From assembly GCF_000746825.1 (NCBI RefSeq), contig NZ_JQIV01000006.1:930001-994000 (forward strand): a DNA stretch of 64,000 bases. Reading direction: 5' to 3'. This document shows, piece by piece, positions 17,036-27,570 of this stretch. Under the pieces are notes generated by a model that was not told where the DNA came from, did no database searches, and was given only the letters and a program-made list of their open reading frames with translations. Made by a program: the position numbers and the translations under genes. The number at the start of each line of letters is the position of its first letter. Within the stretch, counting starts at the first letter, position 1. Origin of the DNA: Carnobacterium inhibens subsp. inhibens DSM 13024 (GTDB lineage Bacteria; Bacillota; Bacilli; Lactobacillales; Carnobacteriaceae).

Positions 17036-18890
17036 ACATGGATATGGCAGATAACTCTTGTTCGAGTTCTTTTTTCAAAAGAATGATTCCTTCTGGTTCT
17101 ATTAACAAGCAATCCAATTCATTTTCTTTTAGAAATTCCTTGATATCTAAATCATAGCATTCTGAAATAGCAGAAGTTTCAAGTGTTATTCTTTCATCCG
17201 AAGTATTTAAAAGCACAATAACAAATTCTTTTTTACTTATTAGTCTAATGATGCCCATTAAGTGTCCTTGTGAAAAAGGAAAGAATTCCCCTGATTTTAA
17301 ACTAGTTGTTTTATTGCGAATCGCAATTAACTCTTTTACAACTGTTTGAATACCCAGATTTTCTTTTCCCCAAGGATACATTCTTCGATTATCAGGATCT
17401 TCTTTTCCTTCAACTCCCACTTCGTCCCCATAATAAAGACACGGAACTCCAGGCAAGGTAAAGAGTAAGGTCATTGCTTGTTTTAATTTTGCTTTATTCT
17501 GATTTAACGCTGTCAAAATACGCTTAGTATCATGAGTTCCTATATTATTAAAATTACTTTTAAAAGCTTCTACTGGATAATTTTCTTTTAAACTCATCCA
17601 TTTTTCAGCTGCTGCTTTAGGTGTTAGAGTATGTTGTAAAAGACCTAATATAATATCACGAAATGGATAATTCATAGCTCCATGTAACCTATCTCCTTCA
17701 ATATAATGTCTACGTTTATCATAAGCGATCTTATTAGAAGCATCTTCCCAAACTTCTCCAATCAATACAGCATCTTGGGCCGTTTCCTCTAATGCCTGAC
17801 GAATTCCTTTTAGTACATCATCTGATAGTTCATCTGCTACATCTAGACGCCAGCCTCCTAAACCTAATTTTGTCCAGTTTCTAATCACACTGTTCTCGTC
17901 TTCATAAATAAAGGAACGTACATCTGGATGTTCAGTATTTAATTTTGGCAAATCTTTAACGCCCCACCAAGACTGATAACTTTCCGGGAAATTTTCAAAT
18001 GTGTACCAATTAGAATAAGGACTTTCCATAGACTGATAGGCACCTTTGTCAGAATACGTTCCAAATTTATTGAAATAACGGCTATCTGCTCCTGAATGGT
18101 TGAATACACCATCCAATATAACGTGCATCTCATTACACTCAGCTTCTTTTATCAGTTTTTTAAATGTCTCTTCATCACCAAACATAGGATCGATCTTCAT
18201 AAAATCCCCTGTATCATATTTATGATTACTACGTGCTTCGAATAATGGACTAAGATACAAAATAGTTATTCCTAACTCTTTTAAATAAGGCAATTTTTGA
18301 ATAATTCCTTTTAGGTTTCCGCCATAAAATTCCCAACGGATAATTTCTCCATCTTTGTCTTTGATATACATAGGTAAATCTTCTTGACTCGCATAAAGAA
18401 ATGAGTTTTTCTTTGGATTTATTACGTTTCCATCTTTGTTTCCATTATAAAAGCGGTCTACAAAAATATGGTAGGCTACTCCTTCACGGTACCATTTAGG
18501 CGAACGATCCTCATATAAATAACTTGTTAATTGATACGGTTTTAGTTCTTTTTTCTCTTCATAAGTCTGTCCTTCTCCGCCCCTACTCCGTTGATTATTC
18601 CCGTAATAAATGGTTTTCAGTTGGTGTTCTTCTTGATAAATCACTTTGAAATAATAATAATACAATCCCTGTCCCTCTGATAGCTGGAACGATTCTTGGT
18701 AATAATTGGAACTCATTGTGTGCATCTTTACTTCAAAAGTAGCTCCAAAATCTTTTTGTACGATAAGAAAAACAGATTCAACGACCATTCCTTCACACAC
18801 AATAGTGAACGTCACTGTCTCATCAATAGGTACTGCTCCGAACGGTTTTTTGTATCCTGTTAACCATGAATTGTAATAAATAGATTTCAT
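17034..18890 (-). CDS. GH13 alpha-glycosidase (neopullulanase / amylopullulanase type)
   Basis: A 618-residue intracellular GH13 enzyme. Residues 1-110 form a beta-rich N-terminal domain like CBM34 of neopullulanases. The barrel carries the conserved regions DGVFNHSG, GWRLDVADEL (nucleophile Asp), LIGEVWEDA (acid/base Glu) and NIGTHDTKR. It is the last gene of the glycogen operon, 41 bases after glgP, the place where Firmicutes glycogen operons often carry an amylopullulanase-like debranching gene. It probably trims branches left by the phosphorylase. No signal peptide is present. Confidence 0.9.
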   Translation of the reverse strand: MKSIYYNSWLTGYKKPFGAVPIDETVTFTIVCEGMVVESVFLIVQKDFGATFEVKMHTMSSNYYQESFQLSEGQGLYYYYFKVIYQEEHQLKTIYYGNNQRSRGGEGQTYEEKKELKPYQLTSYLYEDRSPKWYREGVAYHIFVDRFYNGNKDGNVINPKKNSFLYASQEDLPMYIKDKDGEIIRWEFYGGNLKGIIQKLPYLKELGITILYLSPLFEARSNHKYDTGDFMKIDPMFGDEETFKKLIKEAECNEMHVILDGVFNHSGADSRYFNKFGTYSDKGAYQSMESPYSNWYTFENFPESYQSWWGVKDLPKLNTEHPDVRSFIYEDENSVIRNWTKLGLGGWRLDVADELSDDVLKGIRQALEETAQDAVLIGEVWEDASNKIAYDKRRHYIEGDRLHGAMNYPFRDIILGLLQHTLTPKAAAEKWMSLKENYPVEAFKSNFNNIGTHDTKRILTALNQNKAKLKQAMTLLFTLPGVPCLYYGDEVGVEGKEDPDNRRMYPWGKENLGIQTVVKELIAIRNKTTSLKSGEFFPFSQGHLMGIIRLISKKEFVIVLLNTSDERITLETSAISECYDLDIKEFLKENELDCLLIEPEGIILLKKELEQELSAISM

Positions 18891-18931
18891 TATTTTACTT
18901 CCTCAGTTTTATAATAGTTATTCAATTACAG

Positions 18932-21367
18932 TTAGATCGGTTGGTTCCCTTTTAGAAATGATCTGTTTTTTATGGCTTTTTCTTTAACATTCCATATCTC
19001 GTCAGCATATCTCATAATAGTGAAATCAGCAGAAAATGGTCCAGAACTGGCAATATTGATCAATGCCTTTTGATTCCAAGCTTCTTTATCTTGGTATAAT
19101 TCATCTGCTCTTTCTTGCGCTGCAACAAAACTATCGAAATCTTTTAAAACATAATATTCATCATTATATCGGATCAATGAATCATAAATCACTCTGCCTT
19201 CTTCTTCAATATCTGGAATCATCCCATTGATTAGGCACTCCAACACTCTATTTAATCGTTCATTTTCATCCAAAACTCGCTTAGCTGAATAGGTACCTTC
19301 TCTGTTTAATTGATTGACTTCTTCATTCGTCAGACCAAACAAGAAAATATTCTCTTCTCCAACTAAATCTTTGATCTCAATATTTGCGCCATCTAAGGTT
19401 GCCAATGTCAATGCACCATTCAGCATCAATTTCATGTTGCTTGTTCCAGAAGCTTCTTTTCCTGCTAAAGAAATTTGTTCACTGATATCTGCAGCTGGTA
19501 TGATCAATTCTGCTAAGGAAACCCCATAATTTTCTACAAATACGATTTTCATTTTATCGCCTACATCTGGATCATTATTTACCAAATGAGCTAAAGCATT
19601 AATAAATTTAATGATTTGTTTTGCGTAAATGTAACTAGGTGCTGCTTTTGCCCCAAAAATAAAAACTCTCGGCTGCAATTCAACCGTAGGATCATCTTTG
19701 ATTTTCAAATAGCGATCCAAAATATGCAAAGCATTTAATAATTGACGTTTATATGCGTGCAGTCGTTTAATTTGTACGTCAAATAATGCTGTAGGATCGA
19801 GTTCAATCGCATATTTTTCTTTTGCATAGGCTGCAAAACGCTGTTTATTTTCTAACTTGATATCAGCTAAACAACTAAGGGTTTTTTTATCTTTTGAGTA
19901 AGCTTTAAACTGTCTAAGTTCAGCTGGATTTGTCTTCCACTCTTTACCAATTTTTTCATCAATCAGATGAGTCAATTTCTCATTAGCTAAATGAAGCCAA
20001 CGTCTTTGCGTAATCCCATTTGTTTTATTGTTAAATTTAGAAGGATACATTTCATAAAAATCACGCAATGTTTCTTCTTTTAAGATTTCGGTATGCAATT
20101 GAGCGACCCCATTTACACTGTGACTCCCTATAATCGCTAAATTAGCCATTTTAATGTATCCGTCTGAAATAATCGTTGTACGATACGTTAGTTCTTCCCC
20201 ATACAACGGAACTTTTTTATCGATATGACGTTGATTAATGGCTTCAATAATTTGATAAATACGAGGCAGTAATTCTTGAACCATCTGAACAGGCCATTTC
20301 TCCATTGCTTCTTGCATAATCGTATGATTGGTATAACTGATAGATCGTTTTGTAATATTCCAAGCTTGTTCCCAACCTAAACCTTCTTCATCTAATAAAA
20401 TACGCATCAATTCAGGTACACACAAAGCTGGATGGGTGTCGTTTACATGAATGGCTATTTTATTGGAAAATTCACTCCATGGCAGTTGCTGCTTTTTAAA
20501 GAAACGAACAATGCTTTGGATCCCAGCAGATGTAAAGAAATATTCTTGTCTCAATCGAAGAAGCTGCCCCTCATAATTAGAATCATCTGGGTAAAGTACT
20601 TCTGTGATTTGGTTTACTACTTCACGATCCGCGACTGTTTTATAATTTATTTCTTCTTCAACCGGAATTTCTGCTGACCATAATCGAAGATTGTTGACGA
20701 CATCATTTTCATAACCAATCATTCCTGTATCATAAGGTACTGCTAAAATATTTTGAGTATTAGAATAAATCGGACGCAGTTTATTTTTGCCATCCTCTTT
20801 CAAGTACACTTCACCACCAAAGCGGACAGTAACAGCTTTATTTTCTTTTCGAACTTCCCAAACATTTCCATTCCGCAACCAGTTTTCAGGCAACTCAACT
20901 TGATAACCATCTACAAACTTTTGCTGGAATAATCCATAACGGTAACGGATACCATTTCCGTTTCCCGGTATTCCAAGAGAGGCAATCGAATCCATAAAAC
21001 AAGAAGCTAGACGGCCTAATCCACCATTACCTAAGGCAGGATCTACTTCAGATTCTACAATTTCTTCAAAGTCTAATCCCATTTCCTTGATTCCAGTTCG
21101 AACTGTGTCTAAAATACCTAAATTTAGTAAATTGCTTTTCAACATACGTCCTGGTAAAAATTCCATTGAAAAATAGTAGACTTGTTTGACTTGATTATCC
21201 AGATACAGTTGGTTCGTTTGATTCCAGTTCTCAGAAGAATACATTTTTATGAAATTGCCTAAAGCATTGTATTGTTGAACAGAAGAGGCGTCCTTTATAT
21301 TCGAGGCATATAGTGCTTCAAAGACTTTCGTAAACTCTGTTTTAAACTCAGTAGTCGTTAATGTCAT
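18932..21367 (-). CDS. glgP: glycogen/starch alpha-glucan phosphorylase
   Basis: An 811-residue family GT35 phosphorylase, near full length for the family. The pyridoxal-phosphate site lies in KEASGTSNMKLMLNGALT around residue 655, and the N-terminal NGGLGRLASCFMDS segment is intact. It releases glucose-1-phosphate from glycogen ends. The gene is separated from glgA by 123 bases containing a long-loop hairpin, which may lower or tune its expression relative to the synthesis genes. The GH13 gene follows with a short gap. Confidence 0.97.
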   Translation of the reverse strand: MTLTTTEFKTEFTKVFEALYASNIKDASSVQQYNALGNFIKMYSSENWNQTNQLYLDNQVKQVYYFSMEFLPGRMLKSNLLNLGILDTVRTGIKEMGLDFEEIVESEVDPALGNGGLGRLASCFMDSIASLGIPGNGNGIRYRYGLFQQKFVDGYQVELPENWLRNGNVWEVRKENKAVTVRFGGEVYLKEDGKNKLRPIYSNTQNILAVPYDTGMIGYENDVVNNLRLWSAEIPVEEEINYKTVADREVVNQITEVLYPDDSNYEGQLLRLRQEYFFTSAGIQSIVRFFKKQQLPWSEFSNKIAIHVNDTHPALCVPELMRILLDEEGLGWEQAWNITKRSISYTNHTIMQEAMEKWPVQMVQELLPRIYQIIEAINQRHIDKKVPLYGEELTYRTTIISDGYIKMANLAIIGSHSVNGVAQLHTEILKEETLRDFYEMYPSKFNNKTNGITQRRWLHLANEKLTHLIDEKIGKEWKTNPAELRQFKAYSKDKKTLSCLADIKLENKQRFAAYAKEKYAIELDPTALFDVQIKRLHAYKRQLLNALHILDRYLKIKDDPTVELQPRVFIFGAKAAPSYIYAKQIIKFINALAHLVNNDPDVGDKMKIVFVENYGVSLAELIIPAADISEQISLAGKEASGTSNMKLMLNGALTLATLDGANIEIKDLVGEENIFLFGLTNEEVNQLNREGTYSAKRVLDENERLNRVLECLINGMIPDIEEEGRVIYDSLIRYNDEYYVLKDFDSFVAAQERADELYQDKEAWNQKALINIASSGPFSADFTIMRYADEIWNVKEKAIKNRSFLKGNQPI

Positions 21368-21426
21368 TTTTTTCTCCCCATATTCTTTTATCCTTTAGTG
21401 TTGAGACCAGATTATGCATGAATAAA

Positions 21427-21487
21427 AGAAACTTCAACAGTCAAAATAAGAATAGTTGTCTATTTTTATACTCCTGTTGAAGTTCTT
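21427..21487 (-). other. intra-operon hairpin between glgA and glgP
   Basis: AACTTCAACAG (21430-21440) and its complement (21474-21484) pair over 11 bases around a 33-base loop, followed on the minus strand by a T-rich stretch, TTTCTTTTATT. It may be a leaky terminator or a processing and stability element. Confidence 0.5.
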
Positions 21488-21490
21488 TCA

Positions 21491-22927
21491 TTATGACTTA
21501 AGTAATGTTGTGTATACTTGTTTATATTCTTTTGTGGACTTTTCCCAACTAAAATCTTTTTTCATAGCTTGTTTTACTACTGATGTCCATTTTTTAGGTT
21601 CATCATAATAGAGCGTTAGTGCACGATCAATTGTTTCTACCATAACCGTTGAACGGAAGTCATAAAAACTGAATCCAGTTCCTTCACCTGTAACTGGATT
21701 ATAGGATTGGACTGTATCTTTTAATCCTCCTGTCTCGTGGACGATCGGCAATGTGCCATAGCGTAGGGAATTGAGTTGTGACAATCCACATGGTTCAAAT
21801 GCTGAAGGCATAATAAATAAATCACTTCCGGCATAGATGTGTTGAGCTAAGGCCACATCAAAATCAATAATCATTTTAAATTTTTCTGGATATTTCCAAG
21901 CGAAATAACTGAAACTATCTTCGTATTCTTTTTCTCCAGTACCCAATATAAGAATTTGTAGATTCCGGTGCATCAATTCTTCTATTTTATCTCGCAATAA
22001 ATCGCAGCCTTTTTGAGTGGTTAATCGACTTACCATAGACATTAATGCTACTTTTTCATTCACCGGTAATCCCACACGCTCTTGCAATGTTGTTTTATTG
22101 AGGGTCTTTCCTTTTAAATCAGTAATAGAAAAGTGAGCTGGAATGACATCATCTTGTTCAGGATCAAAGACTTCGTAATCAATTCCATTTAAAATACCGC
22201 TCAATTTATAATTGTTGTAGCGCAATACACCATCCAAATTCTCACCAAATTCAGGTGTTTGGATTTCTTTTGCATAGGTTGGGCTAACGGTTGTAATCTG
22301 ATCGGCGTAAAACATGCCACCTTTTAAACAATTGATTTTATCATAGTATTTGAGCCCGTGTTCATGAAACGCATCATAACCAATTCCATACAAATCAGAC
22401 AAGACTAACTGGTCATAAATGCCTTGGAATTGTAAATTATGGATTGTTAAAATTGTTTTGATAGAGCGATAGTTTTCGATCCATTGGTATTTGTCTTTTA
22501 ACAAAACCGGAATAATAGAAGTGTGCCAATCATTTACATGTAAAACATCTGGAATAAAATCTACTTTTTCTAACATCTCACAGATGGCCTGGGAAAAATA
22601 AGCAAAGCGTTCTCCATCATCATCGAAACCGTAAATACTCTCACGGTCAAAATAATATAGATTATCAATAAAATAATAGATAACGTCATCTTTTTTTAAT
22701 TTTTTCACGCCGCAATATTGGTTTCTCCAACCAACCTTCACTTCAAACTGCACAACATCTTCTAATTGGTCTTTAAATTTTTTCGGCATTGTCCCGTATA
22801 GCGGTAAAACCACACGTATATCTACGCCTTGTTTTTTCAATTCTTTGGGTAAGGCCCCTGCGACATCCCCTAACCCTCCTGTTTTAAAAAAAGGAGCGCA
22901 TTCTGCCGCAGCAAATAAAACTTTCAT
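21491..22927 (-). CDS. glgA: glycogen synthase (ADP-glucose)
   Basis: A 478-residue bacterial-type GT5 glycogen synthase. The ADP-glucose binding KTGGLGDVAGALP is at residues 15-27, HVNDWHTSIIPV near 138 and the C-terminal EPCGLSQLNSLRYGT near 375. It extends alpha-1,4-glucan chains from ADP-glucose supplied by GlgC/GlgD. The ATG lies only four bases after the glgD stop codon with GGAGAG upstream, consistent with a single translated operon. Confidence 0.97.
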   Translation of the reverse strand: MKVLFAAAECAPFFKTGGLGDVAGALPKELKKQGVDIRVVLPLYGTMPKKFKDQLEDVVQFEVKVGWRNQYCGVKKLKKDDVIYYFIDNLYYFDRESIYGFDDDGERFAYFSQAICEMLEKVDFIPDVLHVNDWHTSIIPVLLKDKYQWIENYRSIKTILTIHNLQFQGIYDQLVLSDLYGIGYDAFHEHGLKYYDKINCLKGGMFYADQITTVSPTYAKEIQTPEFGENLDGVLRYNNYKLSGILNGIDYEVFDPEQDDVIPAHFSITDLKGKTLNKTTLQERVGLPVNEKVALMSMVSRLTTQKGCDLLRDKIEELMHRNLQILILGTGEKEYEDSFSYFAWKYPEKFKMIIDFDVALAQHIYAGSDLFIMPSAFEPCGLSQLNSLRYGTLPIVHETGGLKDTVQSYNPVTGEGTGFSFYDFRSTVMVETIDRALTLYYDEPKKWTSVVKQAMKKDFSWEKSTKEYKQVYTTLLKS

Positions 22928-22931
22928 TTTT

Positions 22932-24104
22932 TCAGCTCTCCTTTTCTACTGTGATCTCTCTTCCTTTTTCAATCACTAATGGTTCATCTTTAGTTCCACT
23001 TAATTTAACTCCAGGACCGATTTTTACACCTTTATCTAAGATAACGTAATCTAATTCTGCTCCTGCAGCAACTTTACTGCCTTGCATGATCAAAGAACGT
23101 TTAATGACTGCATTTTTTTCAATCACAACTTTTCGGAAAACAACTGAATCTTCAACAGTTCCATTGATTACGCAGTCACTAGCAAACTGTGAATTACTGA
23201 TATTAGCTTCTTTTGAATAATAAGTCGGTGCACCATTTTTCACTTTTGTGATAACTGGCTGGCTGCGGTAGAATAACGCATTGTAGTTGTCTTCATCTAA
23301 CAAGTCCATGTTTGCATCATAATAACTTGAGACCGTTTCAATATTTTTCAAATACCCTGTATATTCATATCCATGCACAGTGTATTTTTTTAAATTATAT
23401 CTAATTAAAACATTGATGTCTCCTTTGATTCGATTGTTAGCTGCTTCTGTAGTCAATTCAATAAAGGTTTCACTGCTCATAATGGCAATACCCATGCCAA
23501 TTGCCATCTTTGTTTCTTCTTTTGGAAGCTCATTAGCCGGAAGCAAATCAGTGATTTTACTGTCACCTTCTACTTCAAAAGATAAACAATTATCAATAGA
23601 ATCTGGTAAGCAAAACCCTCTTGAAACATTTTTATAGACGACGGTGATGTCTGCCTGACTTTCAATATGACTTCTTAAAACACCTTTAATATCTACATTA
23701 CAAAGCATTTTACTGCCCATGACTACAACATACCCTTTTTGAGAATGTTTAACAAAGTCTATTTGATCTTGATAGTAACTACTGATTTGTCCTGGTTCTA
23801 AACGTTCCAAAGCTTCTTTTATTTCTGCTCCAGAATGAATAAACAATCCGCCACCCACAGTCGATTCCATTCCCCAAGGATAGCCGCTTCGAACATGATC
23901 CATTAAAGCTCTTGCACTGCCGCGTACGAACATTGCAACAGAATTGACCTCAGCACTATATAAACTAGAAAGAGGAAAATCGATTAGCCGGTACCGTGAA
24001 CCAAATGGTAAAGCTGCTACTGCTCTTATTTTTGTTAGAGGCATCAGTTGCGGTTCTGATTCATCCAAATTTAACACTGCACATAGTTGTTGATTAGTCT
24101 TCAT
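22932..24104 (-). CDS. glgD: glucose-1-phosphate adenylyltransferase subunit GlgD
   Basis: A 390-residue paralogue of GlgC. It keeps the overall nucleotidyltransferase and left-handed beta-helix fold but the pyrophosphorylase signature is degenerate: the usual AGGxGTRL loop is replaced near the N-terminus by [20 protein letters not shown]. In Firmicutes GlgD is the non-catalytic partner that raises the activity of GlgC. The start overlaps the glgC end by 11 bases, which favours coupled synthesis of the two subunits. Confidence 0.95.
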   Translation of the reverse strand: MKTNQQLCAVLNLDESEPQLMPLTKIRAVAALPFGSRYRLIDFPLSSLYSAEVNSVAMFVRGSARALMDHVRSGYPWGMESTVGGGLFIHSGAEIKEALERLEPGQISSYYQDQIDFVKHSQKGYVVVMGSKMLCNVDIKGVLRSHIESQADITVVYKNVSRGFCLPDSIDNCLSFEVEGDSKITDLLPANELPKEETKMAIGMGIAIMSSETFIELTTEAANNRIKGDINVLIRYNLKKYTVHGYEYTGYLKNIETVSSYYDANMDLLDEDNYNALFYRSQPVITKVKNGAPTYYSKEANISNSQFASDCVINGTVEDSVVFRKVVIEKNAVIKRSLIMQGSKVAAGAELDYVILDKGVKIGPGVKLSGTKDEPLVIEKGREITVEKES

Positions 24105-25293
24105 CTTTTAACCCTCCTACCTCTTCAGCGTATCCCACTACGTTAATATTTTTTTCATCTCCAATAATTTGTGCCCCATCATGAATTTTTGCGTTTTCTC
24201 CAACAATGGCACAATTAATGGTCACATTTTCGCCTATCGTTACGTTAGCCATGATCAAGCTATCTTTAATAATAGAATTTTTTCCTACTTTAACATTAGA
24301 TGATAAAATTGAATGTTTGATCTCACCCGCAATATAGCAGCCATCTGCAATCATAGAATCCGCAACCTTAGAGGTTTTGGTTAAAAATTGAGGTGGAGCA
24401 GATGGATTTTGTGTATAAACTCTCCATGAAGAGTCCCTTATGTTTAATGCATGATTCGGGTCTAAAAATTCCATATTTGCTTCCCAAAGGCTTTCAATCG
24501 TTCCAACATCTTTCCAGTAATTTTTAAAGGCATAAGCAAATACATTTTCACTATTTCTCAAATAAGTTGGAATAACATCTTTCCCAAAGTCTTCCATTGT
24601 ACGATTCTTAGCATGATTATCCACTAGATACCGTTTCAGCGTTGGCCAGTCAAAAATGTAAATCCCCATTGAAGCTAAATTACTCTTAGGTTCTGCTGGT
24701 TTTTCTTCAAATTCAATAATTCGGTCTGTCTGATCAGTATTCATGATTCCAAAGCGAGGGGCTTCATCAAGCGGAACAGGAATAACGCCTACAGTTAAAG
24801 CTGCTTTTTTAGCTTTATGGAATTCAATCATATTTTGATAATTCATTTTATAGATGTGGTCTCCTGAAAGAACTAAAAGATAGTCTGGATTATACCGATC
24901 AATAAAATCAATGTTTTGGTAAATGGCATGTGCCGTTCCTTTAAACCATTTTTCTCCATCCACGCTAGAATAAGGTTGCAAAATAGTAGCTCCGCCATCA
25001 TGAGTATTCAATCCCCAGCTTTCGCCGTTTCCTACATGGGTATTTAATTCCAGAGGTTGATATTGAGTCACTACACCTACATTTTTGATCCCAGAATTAG
25101 CACAATTACTTAACGCAAAATCAATGATTCTGTACTTACCTCCAAAAGGTACTGCTGGTTTAGCAATATCTTTAGTTAATTTTCCAAGCCTTGTTCCTTG
25201 TCCTCCTGCTAAAATCATTGCTAAAGTTTCTGTTTTTTTCATTGTACTGCCGGAAGAATCTTCTTGCCATCCTTCCTCTACCCTCCTTTTCAT
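24094..25293 (-). CDS. glgC: glucose-1-phosphate adenylyltransferase catalytic subunit
   Basis: The catalytic ADP-glucose pyrophosphorylase. The signature [12 protein letters not shown], the substrate segment [14 protein letters not shown] and GTAHAIYQN are all intact. Two starts are possible: the ATG at 25293 (399 residues), three bases after the glgB stop, or the ATG at 25242 ([14 protein letters not shown], 382 residues), which matches the usual N-terminus. Neither has a good ribosome binding site at the right distance, so translation may depend on reinitiation after glgB. The 17 extra residues show no conserved motif. Confidence 0.95.
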   Translation of the reverse strand: MKRRVEEGWQEDSSGSTMKKTETLAMILAGGQGTRLGKLTKDIAKPAVPFGGKYRIIDFALSNCANSGIKNVGVVTQYQPLELNTHVGNGESWGLNTHDGGATILQPYSSVDGEKWFKGTAHAIYQNIDFIDRYNPDYLLVLSGDHIYKMNYQNMIEFHKAKKAALTVGVIPVPLDEAPRFGIMNTDQTDRIIEFEEKPAEPKSNLASMGIYIFDWPTLKRYLVDNHAKNRTMEDFGKDVIPTYLRNSENVFAYAFKNYWKDVGTIESLWEANMEFLDPNHALNIRDSSWRVYTQNPSAPPQFLTKTSKVADSMIADGCYIAGEIKHSILSSNVKVGKNSIIKDSLIMANVTIGENVTINCAIVGENAKIHDGAQIIGDEKNINVVGYAEEVGGLKDED

Positions 25294-25296
25294 CGA

Positions 25297-27222
25297 TTAA
25301 TTTTTTGGAACTCCAAAAATTCTTTTTGGTCGTAAAATTAAAACGCTCATTGCCGGTACAATCAATTCAATCGTATGGACCTGCTGGTTAGTGGTTTCTT
25401 TAACCGTTTTTAAAGGTCCTTGATTTTTTGTCCAGACCCCGCCATATTCGCTCAATTCAGTATTTAAACACTCTTCATAAATGCCTTCATAAGGAACTCC
25501 TACCTTATACCCCTTTCGCTCAACTGGTACAAAATTACAAATAACGACTACGAAATCACGCGGCTTTTTACCTTTTCGAATAAACGTTAAAAGAGTTTCA
25601 GAAGCATTATCTGCATCTAAAATTTGGATTCCATCTGCTTGATGATCTACTTCCCATAAAGCTCTTTCTTTTTTATACAGTAAATTTAACGATTCCATAA
25701 AGTGCAAATGTTTAGCATTCATTTCGTCATTCACACTTTGCCATTCCAATCCTTCATGTATGCGCCATTCTAGAAATTGACCATAATCATTCCCCATGAA
25801 GTTCAGCTTTTTACCTGGGTGAACCATCATATAAGCTTCTAATGTACGCAAGCTGGCAAATTGGTTGTAGCGATCACCTGGCATTTTATGCATCAATGAT
25901 TTTTTTCCATGTACCACTTCATCATGCGAGAATGGCAAAATAAAGTTTTCATTGAATGCATACATAAAAGAAAAAGTAATTAAATTGAAATGATGTTTAC
26001 GGGATAATGGATCCATTTCAAAAAATTTCAATGTGTCATTCATCCACCCCATATTCCACTTATAGTTGAAACCTAGCCCTCCCATATGAACTGGTTTCGT
26101 AACTTTTGACCACGCCGTACTTTCTTCGGCGATCATCAAGGTGTAAGGATGTCGTTCAAATACTTTTTTATTAAGTTTTTGAATAAATTCAACACCTACT
26201 TTATTGTGATTGCTTCCATCTTCATTAGGCGTCCACTCACCAATATCGTAATCAAGGTACAACATACTGGATACGGCATCGACTCTTAACCCATCTAAAT
26301 GAAATTGTTCGATCCAATATAGTGCATTAGAAGTCAAGAAGCTTTGGACTTGAGCTTTCCCTAAATCAAAGTTCATTGTTCCCCATCGATTATTTTGAGC
26401 TTTATTTTTATCTGTGTATTCAAATTGAGGGGTCCCATCAAAATGAACCATCCCATAATCATTTCGATTAAAGTGGCCTGGTACCCAATCCATGATTACT
26501 CCAATATTTGCTAGGTGTGCCGCTTCTACTAAGTCTTGAAACTCTTCCATCGTGCCAAATTTAGAAGATAACGCATAGTATCCGGTCAACTGATACCCCC
26601 AAGAAGCGTCTAGAGGATGTTCCATTAAAGGCATGAATTCAATATGTGTGTACCCCATTTTTTTAACATAAGGAATCAATTCGTTTTTTAATTCAGGAAT
26701 TGTATACCACGATCCATCATCGTGGTGTTTCCAAGAACTAAGATGTACTTCATAGATGTTTAGTGGGCGTTCATAGATAGAAAATCGTTTTTTATTTGCA
26801 GACCATAACCCATCTTTCCATTTCTTTTCGGGTAAACCCTTTACAATCGAAGCGTCTTTTGGTCTTACTTCAAATTCAAATGCATAAGGATCAATTTTCA
26901 ACTTTACCGTTCCATCAGGTTGTTCTATACGGTATTTATAACATTGTCCTTCTATAGCTTTGTCGCTAAAGGCTGTCCAACAACCCGTTTTGCCAATTTT
27001 CTCCATTTCGATTCCTAAATCCCAATCGGAAAAATCTCCTACTACAGCCATACTTATCGCATTAGGAGCCCAAACAGTAAAACGAAATCCTGAGTTCCCT
27101 TCATAGGTATCCCTATTGCATCCTAGCGTTAAATAACTGTCGAAATATTCCCCGGTATTAAATAAAAACAATTCTTCTTCAAGTTTTTTTTTTACTTCTT
27201 CACTCATTGATAGATGTGTCAC
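25297..27222 (-). CDS. glgB: 1,4-alpha-glucan branching enzyme
   Basis: First gene of the glycogen operon. About 641 residues: N-terminal CBM48-like domain (RFTVWAPNAISMAVVGDF), GH13 barrel with LDGLRVDAVSSML (nucleophile), IAEESTAWSKV (acid/base) and FILPFSHDEVVHG, and a C-terminal beta domain. I prefer the GTG at 27220-27222, with GGGAG eight bases upstream, over a TTG five codons earlier. It introduces alpha-1,6 branches. A cre-like box about 155 bases upstream suggests CcpA control of the operon. Confidence 0.96.
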   Translation of the reverse strand: MTHLSMSEEVKKKLEEELFLFNTGEYFDSYLTLGCNRDTYEGNSGFRFTVWAPNAISMAVVGDFSDWDLGIEMEKIGKTGCWTAFSDKAIEGQCYKYRIEQPDGTVKLKIDPYAFEFEVRPKDASIVKGLPEKKWKDGLWSANKKRFSIYERPLNIYEVHLSSWKHHDDGSWYTIPELKNELIPYVKKMGYTHIEFMPLMEHPLDASWGYQLTGYYALSSKFGTMEEFQDLVEAAHLANIGVIMDWVPGHFNRNDYGMVHFDGTPQFEYTDKNKAQNNRWGTMNFDLGKAQVQSFLTSNALYWIEQFHLDGLRVDAVSSMLYLDYDIGEWTPNEDGSNHNKVGVEFIQKLNKKVFERHPYTLMIAEESTAWSKVTKPVHMGGLGFNYKWNMGWMNDTLKFFEMDPLSRKHHFNLITFSFMYAFNENFILPFSHDEVVHGKKSLMHKMPGDRYNQFASLRTLEAYMMVHPGKKLNFMGNDYGQFLEWRIHEGLEWQSVNDEMNAKHLHFMESLNLLYKKERALWEVDHQADGIQILDADNASETLLTFIRKGKKPRDFVVVICNFVPVERKGYKVGVPYEGIYEECLNTELSEYGGVWTKNQGPLKTVKETTNQQVHTIELIVPAMSVLILRPKRIFGVPKN

Positions 27223-27374
27223 TCGATTCACTCCCAACTAACTAGCATTCATTTTTCATTTTATTTTAATCATATTTTCATTTTACAATGTATGCACTGA
27301 TTAATCGACCTAATTTTTTATCTTTTAAAAAAATAGTCCATTTATTCTTCTAATCGTATTATACCACCTAACTG

Positions 27375-27388
27375 CGATAACGCTTACT
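27375..27388 (-). promoter_or_regulatory. cre-like box upstream of the glycogen operon
   Basis: On the minus strand AGTAAGCGTTATCG matches TGNAANCGNTNNCA except at its first and last base. Its distance from glgB leaves room for a promoter between the two. Confidence 0.45.
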
Positions 27389-27416
27389 GTTATGCTGTTA
27401 GTGGCTTCTAAAAAAT

Positions 27417-27460
27417 ATTAAACTTGAAAAAAAGTTTTTAATCTTTTTTTCAAGTTTAAT
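27417..27460. repeat. 18-base perfect AT-rich inverted repeat between divergent operons
   Basis: ATTAAACTTGAAAAAAAG and its exact complement flank an eight-base loop. Transcription on both sides runs away from it, so it is not the terminator of a visible gene. It could end a short transcript or act as a regulatory site. Confidence 0.7.
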
Positions 27461-27570
27461 CTAAATACTGAATTGTTTTTATTTTTTATAACATGCAAAA
27501 AGCTTCATAAAAATACAGCCGTTTTTCTGATAAAACACTAAAAATTCAATAAACTTTGAGTTAAAAGTGC

